Source: an uncultured Clostridia bacterium
GTDB taxonomy: Bacteria > Bacillota > Clostridia > Oscillospirales > Acutalibacteraceae
DNA length: 5,098 bases
NCBI GenBank assembly: GCA_937915775.1
Contig: CALGGQ010000313.1
Span: 1-5,098, forward strand
Direction: 5' to 3'
Under the pieces are notes generated by a model, which was given only the letters and a program-made list of their open reading frames with translations, was not told where the DNA came from and did no database searches. A program made the translations under genes and the position numbers. Of the stretch, positions 1 through 5,098 are shown piece after piece (position 1 is the first letter of the stretch; every line of letters starts with the position of its first letter).

Positions 1-1002
1 ATCTGGTATCTTCAGGAAATTACCGATGCCCTCGAAAGCTGTGACTTCGACGCCGATCAGATAGACAAGCTCTACGATGACGTCGAGGCTAACCATATCG
101 ACATCGTCGATGATTTCACAGTCGATGAGGATATCGACACCGCCCTCTATATCGCGTCAGACGATAACCTCGATATGACCGATGACCCCGTCAAGATCTA
201 CCTCAAAGAGATAGGCAGAGTACCCCTGCTTACCCCCGAGGAGGAAATAGAGCTTGCGCAGAGAATGGCTCAGGGCGATCCCTACGCTAAAAAGAGATTG
301 TCGGAAGCTAACCTCAGACTTGTCGTAAGTATAGCAAAGCGCTATGTCGGCAGAGGTATGCAGTTCCTCGATTTGATTCAGGAGGGCAACCTCGGTCTGA
401 TTAAAGCGGTTGACAAGTTCGATTATAATAAGGGCTTTAAGTTTTCCACCTATGCTACCTGGTGGATTCGTCAGGCAATCACAAGAGCGATTGCCGACCA
501 GGCAAGAACCATTCGTATCCCCGTTCATATGGTGGAAACCATCAATAAGGTAAAGAAAGCAAAATCTCAGCTTCTCCATGTAAATGGCCATGAGCCGACA
601 GCGGAGGAAATCTCCGAATACCTGGACATGTCGGTGGACAAAGTGCGTGAAATTCTGCGTGTAGCGCAGGATCCTGTATCTCTGGAAACACCTATCGGTG
701 AAGAGGAGGATTCCCACCTTGGCGACTTCATTCCCGATGACGATGCACTGGCGCCTGCCGATGCTGCTTCTATCAGCCTACTCAAAGAACAGCTTGCGGA
801 AGTGCTGAAAACCTTAACCCCGAGAGAGGAAAAGGTGCTTTCACTGCGTTTCGGCCTTGAGGACGGTAATCCGAAGACATTGGAAGAGGTTGGCAAGGAG
901 TTTAACGTTACCCGTTAACGTATTCGCCAGATTGAGGCTAAGGCGCTGCGCAAGCTCCGCCACCCCAGCAGAAGCAGAAAGTTAAAGGATTTCTTGGATT
1001 AA
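1..1002 (+). CDS. sigA: Primary sigma factor SigA/RpoD, 3' part, with an internal in-frame stop
   Basis: This is the housekeeping sigma-70 subunit of RNA polymerase, which directs promoter recognition. The reading frame is open from base 1, so the true start lies upstream. Codons 1-58 are acidic and resemble the end of region 1.1. Region 1.2 starts near codon 61 (DPVKIYLKEIGRVPLL). Regions 2.1-2.2 follow (SEANLRLVVSIAKRY), then the -10 recognition and melting segment near codons 142-175 (FSTYATWWIRQAITRAIADQ). Region 3 comes next, and region 4 begins near codon 271 (TLTPREEKVLSLRFGLEDG). The helix-turn-helix reads TLEEVGKEFNVTR and then TAA at 916-918. The same frame continues with RIRQIEAKALRKLRHP to the normal family ending KDFLD and a second TAA at 1000-1002. 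Family members read VTRERIRQIEAK, so a GAA to TAA change replaces the conserved Glu. As written, only 1-918 would be translated and the last 28 codons would be lost. Family identity is near certain; whether the stop is real is not. Confidence 0.93.
916..918 (+). other. Premature in-frame TAA in region 4.2 of sigA
   Basis: The codons around this site read cgt-taa-cgt, where SigA homologues encode Arg-Glu-Arg. The frame before and after the stop is unbroken sigma-70 sequence, so this is a one-base substitution (G to T), not an indel. The lost residue corresponds to E. coli RpoD Glu585, one of the residues that contact the promoter -35 element. It sits three residues into the recognition helix. 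No known bacterial recoding mechanism inserts an amino acid at UAA, and TAA is used as an ordinary terminator elsewhere in this window (1000-1002, 1215-1217, 3214-3216, 4325-4327). Sequencing or assembly error is the leading explanation. Confidence 0.9.
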
Positions 1003-1217
1003 TGGAACAGAAAAAGCTTGACAGAATTAACGAGCTGGCACGCAAATCCAAAACGCCTGAGGGCTTAACACAGGCGGAAAAGGATGAGCAGCAGATTTTA
1101 CGTCAGGAATATATCAATTCCTATAAAGCGAGTCTGATTGCGCAGCTGGAAAACACCTTTATCGTGGATGAAAAAGGGAATAAGAGAAAGTTAGGACGTA
1201 AGAATAACGATGTCTAA
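1002..1217 (+). CDS. DUF896/YnzC family small protein
   Basis: This 71-residue basic, helical, cytoplasmic protein matches the DUF896 (UPF0291) family. It has RINELARKSK near residues 8-17, EKDEQQ at 26-31 and LRQEYI at 33-38, followed by a short C-terminal segment with VDEKGN at 55-60. The length is normal for the family, whose B. subtilis member is YnzC. The biochemical role is unknown; the B. subtilis gene lies in the SOS-regulated yneA operon. Here the ATG shares its A with the sigA stop (TAATG), and a modest AAGGA at 985-989 lies 12 bases upstream, so translation probably depends on ribosomes finishing sigA. If the internal sigA stop were real, those ribosomes would leave about 85 bases early. 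The gene overlaps the next one by 8 bases. Family assignment is firm; no function is claimed. Confidence 0.87.
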   Translation: MEQKKLDRINELARKSKTPEGLTQAEKDEQQILRQEYINSYKASLIAQLENTFIVDEKGNKRKLGRKNNDV

Positions 1218-1869
1218 ATTGATTATTATGGAGGGGCTGGACGGCTCCGGCAAGTCAACACAGACGGCACTGCTTGAAAAGTATTTTACAGACAGCGGTA
1301 TTGCTTATCAGAAAATCAAATTGCCGGATTATGATTCACCGTCAAGTACGCTGGTGAAAATGTATCTCGGCGGTGAATTTGGCAAGAATGCAAGCGATGT
1401 GAATGCCTATGCAGCCGGTGCTTTTTATGCGGTTGACCGCTATGCTTCCTATCAGCTGAAATGGAAAGAGGCTTACGAAAACGGCGTGCTGATTTTGGCA
1501 GACCGTTACGCCACTTCTAATTCCATTTATCAAATGGAAAAAATTGACAAATCCGAATGGGACGCCTATCTTGAATGGAGCGCTGATTTTGAATATAACA
1601 AAATCGGGATTCCCAAGCCGGATTTAGTCATTTACCTTGATATGCCTGTCGAAATTTCGCAGCGCCTGATGACCTCGCGCTATCAGGGCGACGAAGGAAA
1701 AAAGGACGTGCATGAAGCCAATGTTGCTTTTCTGAAAAAATGCAGAGAATCGGCGCTCTTTGCCGCACAAAAACAGGGCTGGAAGGTTATCTCCTGTGCT
1801 GAGGGCGACGAGCCGCTGCCGATTGAAGTCATTCATCAAAAGGTGATTGACGCAGTAAATGAGGACTGA
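1210..1869 (+). CDS. tmk: Thymidylate kinase-like (dTMP kinase family) nucleotide kinase
   Basis: This is a 219-residue P-loop kinase. The family transfers the ATP gamma-phosphate to dTMP, giving dTDP for DNA synthesis. The Walker A loop is at residues 9-16 (GLDGSGKS), the DRY motif at 98-100 within LADRYATSN, PDLVIYLDMP spans 137-146, and a LID-like segment with basic residues lies at 156-166 (SRYQGDEGKKD). Length fits the family. It differs from the textbook Tmk in its central part: residues 52-80 (YLGGEFGKN through AVDRYAS) resemble a clostridial thymidylate-kinase-like subgroup, as I recall it. The gene is not next to holB, the usual partner of canonical tmk in Firmicutes. It may therefore be a second dNMP or deoxynucleoside kinase paralogue, not the sole Tmk. 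The start lies inside the previous gene's end (ATGTCTAA, 8-base overlap). Only a distant AGGA (1193-1196) precedes it, so coupling is likely. Fold is certain; exact substrate is less so. Confidence 0.85.
   Translation: MSKLIIMEGLDGSGKSTQTALLEKYFTDSGIAYQKIKLPDYDSPSSTLVKMYLGGEFGKNASDVNAYAAGAFYAVDRYASYQLKWKEAYENGVLILADRYATSNSIYQMEKIDKSEWDAYLEWSADFEYNKIGIPKPDLVIYLDMPVEISQRLMTSRYQGDEGKKDVHEANVAFLKKCRESALFAAQKQGWKVISCAEGDEPLPIEVIHQKVIDAVNED
1861..1865 (+). promoter_or_regulatory. Ribosome binding site of the DUF2156 gene
   Basis: GAGGA lies 6 bases before the ATG at 1872, inside the last codons of the kinase gene. It supports the chosen start two bases after the kinase stop codon. Confidence 0.6.
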
Positions 1870-1871
1870 TT

Positions 1872-2771
1872 ATGCTTGATTTTAAAACACCGACGATTGC
1901 GGATAAGCCGTGGGTGGACGCCTGCATGAAGCACGCAAACAGTATGAACTGTGAGTACGTGTTCGGCAATGTTTTTATCTGGAAGGATATTTACAACGGA
2001 AAAATATGTCGGTTTGAGGATTTCTTTATCTGCCGTTGGGGCAGAGCGCCGAAATATACTTATTCCTTGCCGCTCGGCGAAGGAAACTTTACCAAGGCGA
2101 TTGAAGCGATTATTCAGGATGCCAAGGAAAATGGCGCTGTGCCGCGTATTTACGGGATTACCTCCGGCTATCTTGTGATGCTGCAGGAGGCGTTTACCGG
2201 CAAATTTGATTATCATTATGATGACGGCTTCAGTGATTATATCTATTCCGTGGAAAAGATGGCGACGCTCGCCGGTAAGAAGTATCACGCCAAGCGCAAT
2301 CACATTACGAATTTTAAAAAGCAGAATCCTGACTGGTCGTTTGAAATCATTACCCGCGACAACATTGATGAATGTATCGCACTCCACCGGGCGTGGCTGG
2401 AGGATCGTGATGACGAAAACGCTGAGGATTACGATGAAGAATTTGAAGCCGTGCTTGCTGCTTTTGAAAACTATGAGGTGCTCGGCTTTGTCGGCGGATT
2501 AATCCGTGTGAACGGTCAGGTGATTGCCTATACGATGGGCGAGCCGCAGCAAAACGGCAAATGCTTTGTCTCTCATTTTGAAAAGGCTCCGGCGGAAATG
2601 CAGGGCGCCTATGCTGTGATTAACCAGGAATTCACCAGGAATTGCCTGATGGGTTATGAATATGTCAACAGGGAAGAGGACTTAGGCTTAGAGGGCTTGC
2701 GCAAAGCAAAGCGCTCCTACCATCCCGAAATCCTGCTGGAGAAATGCGTGGCGGTGTACCGTGATTCATGA
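1872..2771 (+). CDS. DUF2156 protein (phosphatidylglycerol lysyltransferase C-terminal-like domain)
   Basis: This 299-residue soluble protein matches the DUF2156 family. That family shares the double-GNAT fold of the catalytic C-terminal domain of MprF, which moves lysine from Lys-tRNA to phosphatidylglycerol. No membrane segment is visible, so the MprF flippase half is absent and lipid lysylation cannot be assumed. Recognisable points are FGNVFIWKD at residues 31-39, LAGKKYHAKRNHI at 133-145, a second acyltransferase-like half from about 150, and the family signature NREEDLGLEGLRKAKRSYHP at 266-285. Residues 177-192 are strongly acidic. Length is typical of the stand-alone clostridial members, usually annotated only as DUF2156. 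A good ribosome binding site precedes the ATG. The end overlaps the following GNAT gene by 11 bases, pairing two acyltransferase-fold proteins. Acceptor and donor are unknown; aminoacyl-tRNA or acyl-CoA are both possible. Confidence 0.85.
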   Translation: MLDFKTPTIADKPWVDACMKHANSMNCEYVFGNVFIWKDIYNGKICRFEDFFICRWGRAPKYTYSLPLGEGNFTKAIEAIIQDAKENGAVPRIYGITSGYLVMLQEAFTGKFDYHYDDGFSDYIYSVEKMATLAGKKYHAKRNHITNFKKQNPDWSFEIITRDNIDECIALHRAWLEDRDDENAEDYDEEFEAVLAAFENYEVLGFVGGLIRVNGQVIAYTMGEPQQNGKCFVSHFEKAPAEMQGAYAVINQEFTRNCLMGYEYVNREEDLGLEGLRKAKRSYHPEILLEKCVAVYRDS

Positions 2772-3216
2772 GTTAAAGGATATTAATGCTATCATTGCAT
2801 TATGGCGGGCTGCTTTTCACGACAGCGAAGAGGAAATCCGTTTCTTTACGGAAAATGTAAGGGATGCAGTGTGTCTTGCTTATTACGCAGAGGATAAGGC
2901 GGTTTCTATGCTGTATCTTGTTGACTGCAAGGTGAACGGCAAGGATGGCGGTTATGTTTACGCTGCCTGTACCGATAAGGCGTATCAACGCCGCGGTATC
3001 ATGGCTGAGCTGCTCGATTACTGTCAGGGGTTAAAGCCGTTTATCTGCCTGATACCTGCTGATGAGCATTTAGTGAAATACTATCAGAAGCTCGGATTTA
3101 CTACTATACATAAAATAGATGAAATCGCTTTCAGCCAATCAAACGATATTCTGGAATATCTTTTTGACGGCTGCAGGCTTGCAACACCGATTTTACTATC
3201 AACGGAGGAAAAATAA
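2761..3216 (+). CDS. GNAT family N-acetyltransferase
   Basis: This 151-residue protein has the GNAT layout: an N-terminal helix pair (residues 4-35), beta strands near 37-56 (VCLAYYAED, VSMLYLVDC), and motif A at residues 65-90. The acetyl-CoA pyrophosphate loop is QRRGIM at 76-81, preceded by YVYAACTDKAY. Motif B follows as KYYQKLGF at 106-113, a very common GNAT ending. The family moves an acetyl group from acetyl-CoA to an amine; the substrate cannot be read from the sequence. The start is a GTG overlapping the preceding gene by 11 bases. The ATG at 2768 is in another frame and hits a stop after two codons, and no in-frame ATG exists upstream nearby, so GTG is preferred. Its ribosome binding site is poor (GGCGG at 2750-2754), pointing to translational coupling. 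The stop codon overlaps the next ATG by one base (TAATG). Confidence 0.84.
   Translation: MIHELKDINAIIALWRAAFHDSEEEIRFFTENVRDAVCLAYYAEDKAVSMLYLVDCKVNGKDGGYVYAACTDKAYQRRGIMAELLDYCQGLKPFICLIPADEHLVKYYQKLGFTTIHKIDEIAFSQSNDILEYLFDGCRLATPILLSTEEK
3204..3208 (+). promoter_or_regulatory. Ribosome binding site of the DJ-1 family gene
   Basis: A full GGAGG sits 7 bases before the ATG at 3216, within the last codons of the acetyltransferase gene. It is one of the two strongest sites in the window and fixes the start of the DJ-1 family protein. Confidence 0.75.
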
Positions 3217-3758
3217 TGGTTTATGTTTTTTTAGCAGACGGATTTGAAATTATTGAAGCGCTTGCACCGGTAGATATGCTCACGCGCGCCGGTATTACGG
3301 TGAAAACCGTCGGCGTTACCGGTGAATTGGTAAAAGCCTCCTGCGGCGTTGTCGTCGCAGCGGATATGACGATTGCGGAATTTGATTTCTATGATGTGGA
3401 GGCTATTGTGCTTCCCGGCGGTATGCCAGGCACCTTGAATCTTGCGGGCAATACGGCAGTCCAGCAGGCGATTGATAACGCGAATAACATCGGCGTTCCA
3501 ATTTGCGCAATCTGCGCCGCGCCGTCTATACTCGGCAACAAAGGATTGCTTGACGGTAAGGAAGCCACCTGCTTCCCGGGCTTTGAAAATACCTTGCAAG
3601 GCGCGACTTATTCAGAGGATTATGTGGTTACCGACGGCAACATCATTACGGCAAGAGGCGCCGGCGTCTGCATTGAATTCGGACTTGAAATTGTAAAAAA
3701 GCTGAAAGGCGACGAGGTTGCTGAGCAAATCCGTCAGTCCATTCAAAGCCTGTCATGA
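3216..3758 (+). CDS. DJ-1/PfpI (ThiJ) family protein
   Basis: This 180-residue cytoplasmic protein has the DJ-1/PfpI flavodoxin-like fold and normal family length. The nucleophile-elbow motif AICAAP contains Cys100, aligning with Cys106 of human DJ-1. Glu14 in EIIEALAPVD aligns with DJ-1 Glu18, which stabilises the reactive cysteine. Other family landmarks are VLPGGMPG (65-72), TCFPGFE (118-124) and TARGAG (145-150). Family members have been described as redox sensors, chaperones and deglycase/glyoxalase-type enzymes; some of these activities are disputed, and the sequence here cannot choose among them. It most resembles the YajL/DJ-1 subgroup, not the PfpI protease-like subgroup. It starts one base into the preceding stop codon with a strong GGAGG, and overlaps the following cyclo-ligase gene by 4 bases (ATGA). 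Confidence 0.9.
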   Translation: MVYVFLADGFEIIEALAPVDMLTRAGITVKTVGVTGELVKASCGVVVAADMTIAEFDFYDVEAIVLPGGMPGTLNLAGNTAVQQAIDNANNIGVPICAICAAPSILGNKGLLDGKEATCFPGFENTLQGATYSEDYVVTDGNIITARGAGVCIEFGLEIVKKLKGDEVAEQIRQSIQSLS

Positions 3759-4327
3759 CCAAACAGGAACTCAGAAACAGTGCCCGAGAGATCAGAAATA
3801 ACATATCAGAGAAAGAAACTAAGGATAAGGCAATCCTGCGTAATTTGCTGACGCTTGATGCGTTTCAGACTGCCGATACAGTGCTGTGCTACGTTTCAAA
3901 GCCGGAGGAAATTGACACCGAGGATTTGATGGCATATTGCTTTTCGCATCAGAAGAGAGTTGCTGTTCCGCACTGTAATAATGACGGCTTAATGGAGTTT
4001 TACGCCATTCATTCTCTGAATGAACTAAGCGTTGGCAGCTTTGGTATCCGCGAGCCTGATACCGCAAAAGCAGAAGCACTGACGGATTATCAATCCTCGG
4101 TCGTGATTGTACCCGGGTTGTGCTTTTCACCGAATGGCTACCGCATCGGCTACGGCGGCGGTTACTATGATAAATTTTTAAAAAATAATGCTTTTATTTC
4201 CGTCGGTTTGTGCTATAATGATTTAATCATTGAGGAACTGCCGACAGAAGCATTTGACCAAGCGGTCAATATTCTTATAACAGAAAACCGGATTCTATTC
4301 TGTGATAACGGAGGGAAAAATGGATAA
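3755..4327 (+). CDS. 5-formyltetrahydrofolate cyclo-ligase
   Basis: This enzyme (MTHFS, EC 6.3.3.2) converts 5-formyl-tetrahydrofolate to 5,10-methenyl-tetrahydrofolate using ATP, recovering folate for one-carbon metabolism. The 190-residue length is normal. Visible family motifs are the N-terminal KQELR (3-7), EEIDT (51-55) in the substrate region, FGIREP (96-101), VPGLCFSPNGYRIGYG (119-134), and the nucleotide and Mg-binding loop YGGGYYDK (133-140). The ATG overlaps the DJ-1 gene stop in an ATGA, with no good ribosome binding site, so translation is probably coupled. Its last 8 bases overlap the mltG start. The 3' part is AT-rich (about 4171-4200) and contains a possible internal promoter for mltG. 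Gene symbols vary between species (fau, ygfA, yqgN), so none is given. Confidence 0.93.
   Translation: MTKQELRNSAREIRNNISEKETKDKAILRNLLTLDAFQTADTVLCYVSKPEEIDTEDLMAYCFSHQKRVAVPHCNNDGLMEFYAIHSLNELSVGSFGIREPDTAKAEALTDYQSSVVIVPGLCFSPNGYRIGYGGGYYDKFLKNNAFISVGLCYNDLIIEELPTEAFDQAVNILITENRILFCDNGGKNG
4211..4219 (+). promoter_or_regulatory. Candidate extended -10 promoter for mltG inside the cyclo-ligase gene
   Basis: The bases TGCTATAAT match the extended -10 consensus (TG, one base, TATAAT) exactly, about 100 bases before the mltG ATG. An AT-rich stretch at 4171-4200 could act as an UP-like element. No good -35 hexamer is found at 16-18 bases spacing, though extended -10 promoters need it less. The bases also encode Leu-Cys-Tyr-Asn with ordinary codons, so the match may be chance. 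Confidence 0.3.
4310..4314 (+). promoter_or_regulatory. Ribosome binding site of mltG
   Basis: GGAGG lies 5 bases before the ATG at 4320, inside the end of the cyclo-ligase gene. It supports the mltG start although that start overlaps the upstream gene by 8 bases. Confidence 0.75.
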
Positions 4328-5098
4328 TTTAGATTTCAAAAATAACGGCGAGAACAATAAGGACATCTATTTTTCAAACGGCGTTGAGCATGCTGCAAAA
4401 GCAGAGGATAAGACGATTGTAGTAAAGCCTGTCCGTTCTCAGCAGGGAACGCAGACGGCGGCTGCCGCACCGGCTACTGCACCAAAGAAGGTGAAAACTA
4501 AAGGCATCGGCGGTACTTATCTTTTCTTCTTAATCGTCATTGCTGCGTCTATGCTGATTTCCATCTATGCCATTTTGTGTATGAACGATATACTCGCAAT
4601 TACCAAGAGCTCGTCCTCCGTCACGATTTCTCTCACACAGCAGATTGAGGACAGCGATGAAGCAATTGATTTGCTGGTGGATAACGACTTAATCCGCTGC
4701 AAGGAATTCTGCAAATTCTTTGTCAAGCTCAGAGATAAGTTTATTACCTCCTCGCATCTCGGCGGGCCATATGAAGCCGGTGTATATTACCTTAACGGTA
4801 AGATGGGGCTTGAGGGCATGCTGATGAATATGAAGGGTACAACCCAGTCTACGGAAACGGTGAAGCTGACTTTCCCTGAGGGCTATACCGTTCCTGATAT
4901 TATCAACAAGCTGGCAGATAACGATGTGTGCGACAGAAACGCGCTGCTTTCCGTTATTCAGTCAACGAATTTCGATTTCAAGTTGACCTCAGGCTTGCAG
5001 GCACAGGAAAATATTCCGTACCGTCTGGAGGGCTTCCTCTTCCCGGATACCTATCAGTTCTATGTCGGGATGCAGGCGTCCAGCGCCATCAAAGATCG
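4320..5098 (+). CDS. mltG: Endolytic murein transglycosylase MltG (YceG-like), N-terminal part
   Basis: MltG cleaves nascent peptidoglycan glycan strands and is thought to set strand ends near the synthesis machinery. The window holds the first 259 codons, and the frame runs off the right edge. Residues 1-63 are a polar cytoplasmic tail with an Ala/Pro/Thr-rich stretch (42-54) and a basic patch before the membrane (56-61). One membrane helix lies at about 66-87 (TYLFFLIVIAASMLI), giving an N-in, C-out protein. Residues 98-175 correspond to the variable LysM-like subdomain. The YceG core begins near 182 (KLTFPEGYTVPDIINKLAD) and includes the signature LEGFLFPDTYQF at 236-247. The catalytic Glu of the family lies in a later motif (near IxEKE) beyond the window, so activity cannot be judged. 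Length before the core is typical of Firmicutes members, which have longer cytoplasmic tails than E. coli MltG. It overlaps the cyclo-ligase gene by 8 bases and has a strong ribosome binding site. Confidence 0.9.
   Translation, partial: MDNLDFKNNGENNKDIYFSNGVEHAAKAEDKTIVVKPVRSQQGTQTAAAAPATAPKKVKTKGIGGTYLFFLIVIAASMLISIYAILCMNDILAITKSSSSVTISLTQQIEDSDEAIDLLVDNDLIRCKEFCKFFVKLRDKFITSSHLGGPYEAGVYYLNGKMGLEGMLMNMKGTTQSTETVKLTFPEGYTVPDIINKLADNDVCDRNALLSVIQSTNFDFKLTSGLQAQENIPYRLEGFLFPDTYQFYVGMQASSAIKD

Noticed and set aside
410..429. TTGACA at 410-415 and TATAAT at 424-429 inside sigA
   Set aside because: The spacing is only 8 bases, far below the 16-18 needed, and both are explained by the conserved coding sequence VDKFDYNK.
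157..717. 186-residue reading frame on the minus strand opposite sigA
   Set aside because: It lies wholly within the conserved sigma factor gene, has no recognisable domain or ribosome binding site, and is explained as an antisense shadow.
916..918. Genetic-code reassignment of TAA as an explanation for the sigA stop
   Set aside because: TAA ends at least four other genes here at family-typical positions, and no second conserved-residue TAA is seen within any gene of the window.
1544..1572. TTGACA at 1544-1549 with TATCTT 17 bases downstream, inside the kinase gene
   Set aside because: The -10 matches only 4 of 6 positions, no extended TG is present, and it lies 300 bases before the next gene; probably chance in coding sequence.
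1836..2387. 183-residue reading frame on the minus strand across the kinase/DUF2156 junction
   Set aside because: It has no family resemblance and sits opposite two well-supported genes; the open frame reflects their codon composition.
2623..2643. Near-tandem direct repeat ACCAGGAATT, period 11, in the DUF2156 gene
   Set aside because: Two copies only. The period is not a multiple of three, but the frame stays intact and the encoded residues fit the family, so it is not an insertion or slippage scar.
2768..2773. ATG at 2768 as an ATGA-type start for the GNAT gene
   Set aside because: It is in a different frame and reaches a TAA after two codons; the GTG at 2761 is the only nearby start in the GNAT frame.

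Overview
The window is about 5.1 kb of almost gap-free, single-strand (+) coding DNA from a low-to-medium GC Gram-positive bacterium. It is most likely a member of the Clostridia, and the gene set and order fit the Oscillospirales/Ruminococcaceae. The reasons are a short SigA-type primary sigma factor, a DUF896/YnzC protein, a DUF2156 (MprF C-terminal-like) protein, strong GGAGG ribosome binding sites and a YceG/MltG homologue. Species-level placement cannot be made from the sequence alone.

Layout: (1) 1-1002, the 3' part of the primary sigma factor gene (sigA/rpoD), running in from the left edge and interrupted by an in-frame TAA at 916-918, inside the -35-recognition helix. (2) 1002-1217, a 71-residue DUF896/YnzC protein. 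(3) 1210-1869, a thymidylate-kinase-like P-loop nucleotide kinase. (4) 1872-2771, a DUF2156 acyl/aminoacyl-transferase-like protein. (5) 2761-3216, a small GNAT acetyltransferase with a GTG start. (6) 3216-3758, a DJ-1/PfpI family protein. (7) 3755-4327, 5-formyltetrahydrofolate cyclo-ligase. (8) 4320 to the right edge, the N-terminal part of an MltG-type endolytic murein transglycosylase.

Every junction is an overlap of 1-11 bases or a gap of 2 bases, so the block reads as one translationally coupled transcription unit. There is no room for intergenic terminators, and any internal promoter must lie inside coding sequence. One extended -10 candidate sits at 4211-4219, ahead of mltG. The genes do not form one pathway. 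They are housekeeping functions: transcription initiation, nucleotide and folate metabolism, stress/protein quality and cell-wall synthesis. The two tandem acyltransferases are the least understood members.

The main anomaly is the sigma factor. The sequence after the TAA resumes in frame with the highly conserved SigA C-terminus, so one G-to-T change (GAA to TAA) explains the break. In an essential gene this is more likely a sequencing or assembly error, or a strain-level oddity, than a tolerated mutation. The same gene also shows a sharp change in synonymous codon use near base 350-400, suggesting a mosaic gene or a chimeric assembly. I see no mobile element, CRISPR array, rRNA or tRNA gene, or defence-type system, and nothing that makes a convincing new biological system.
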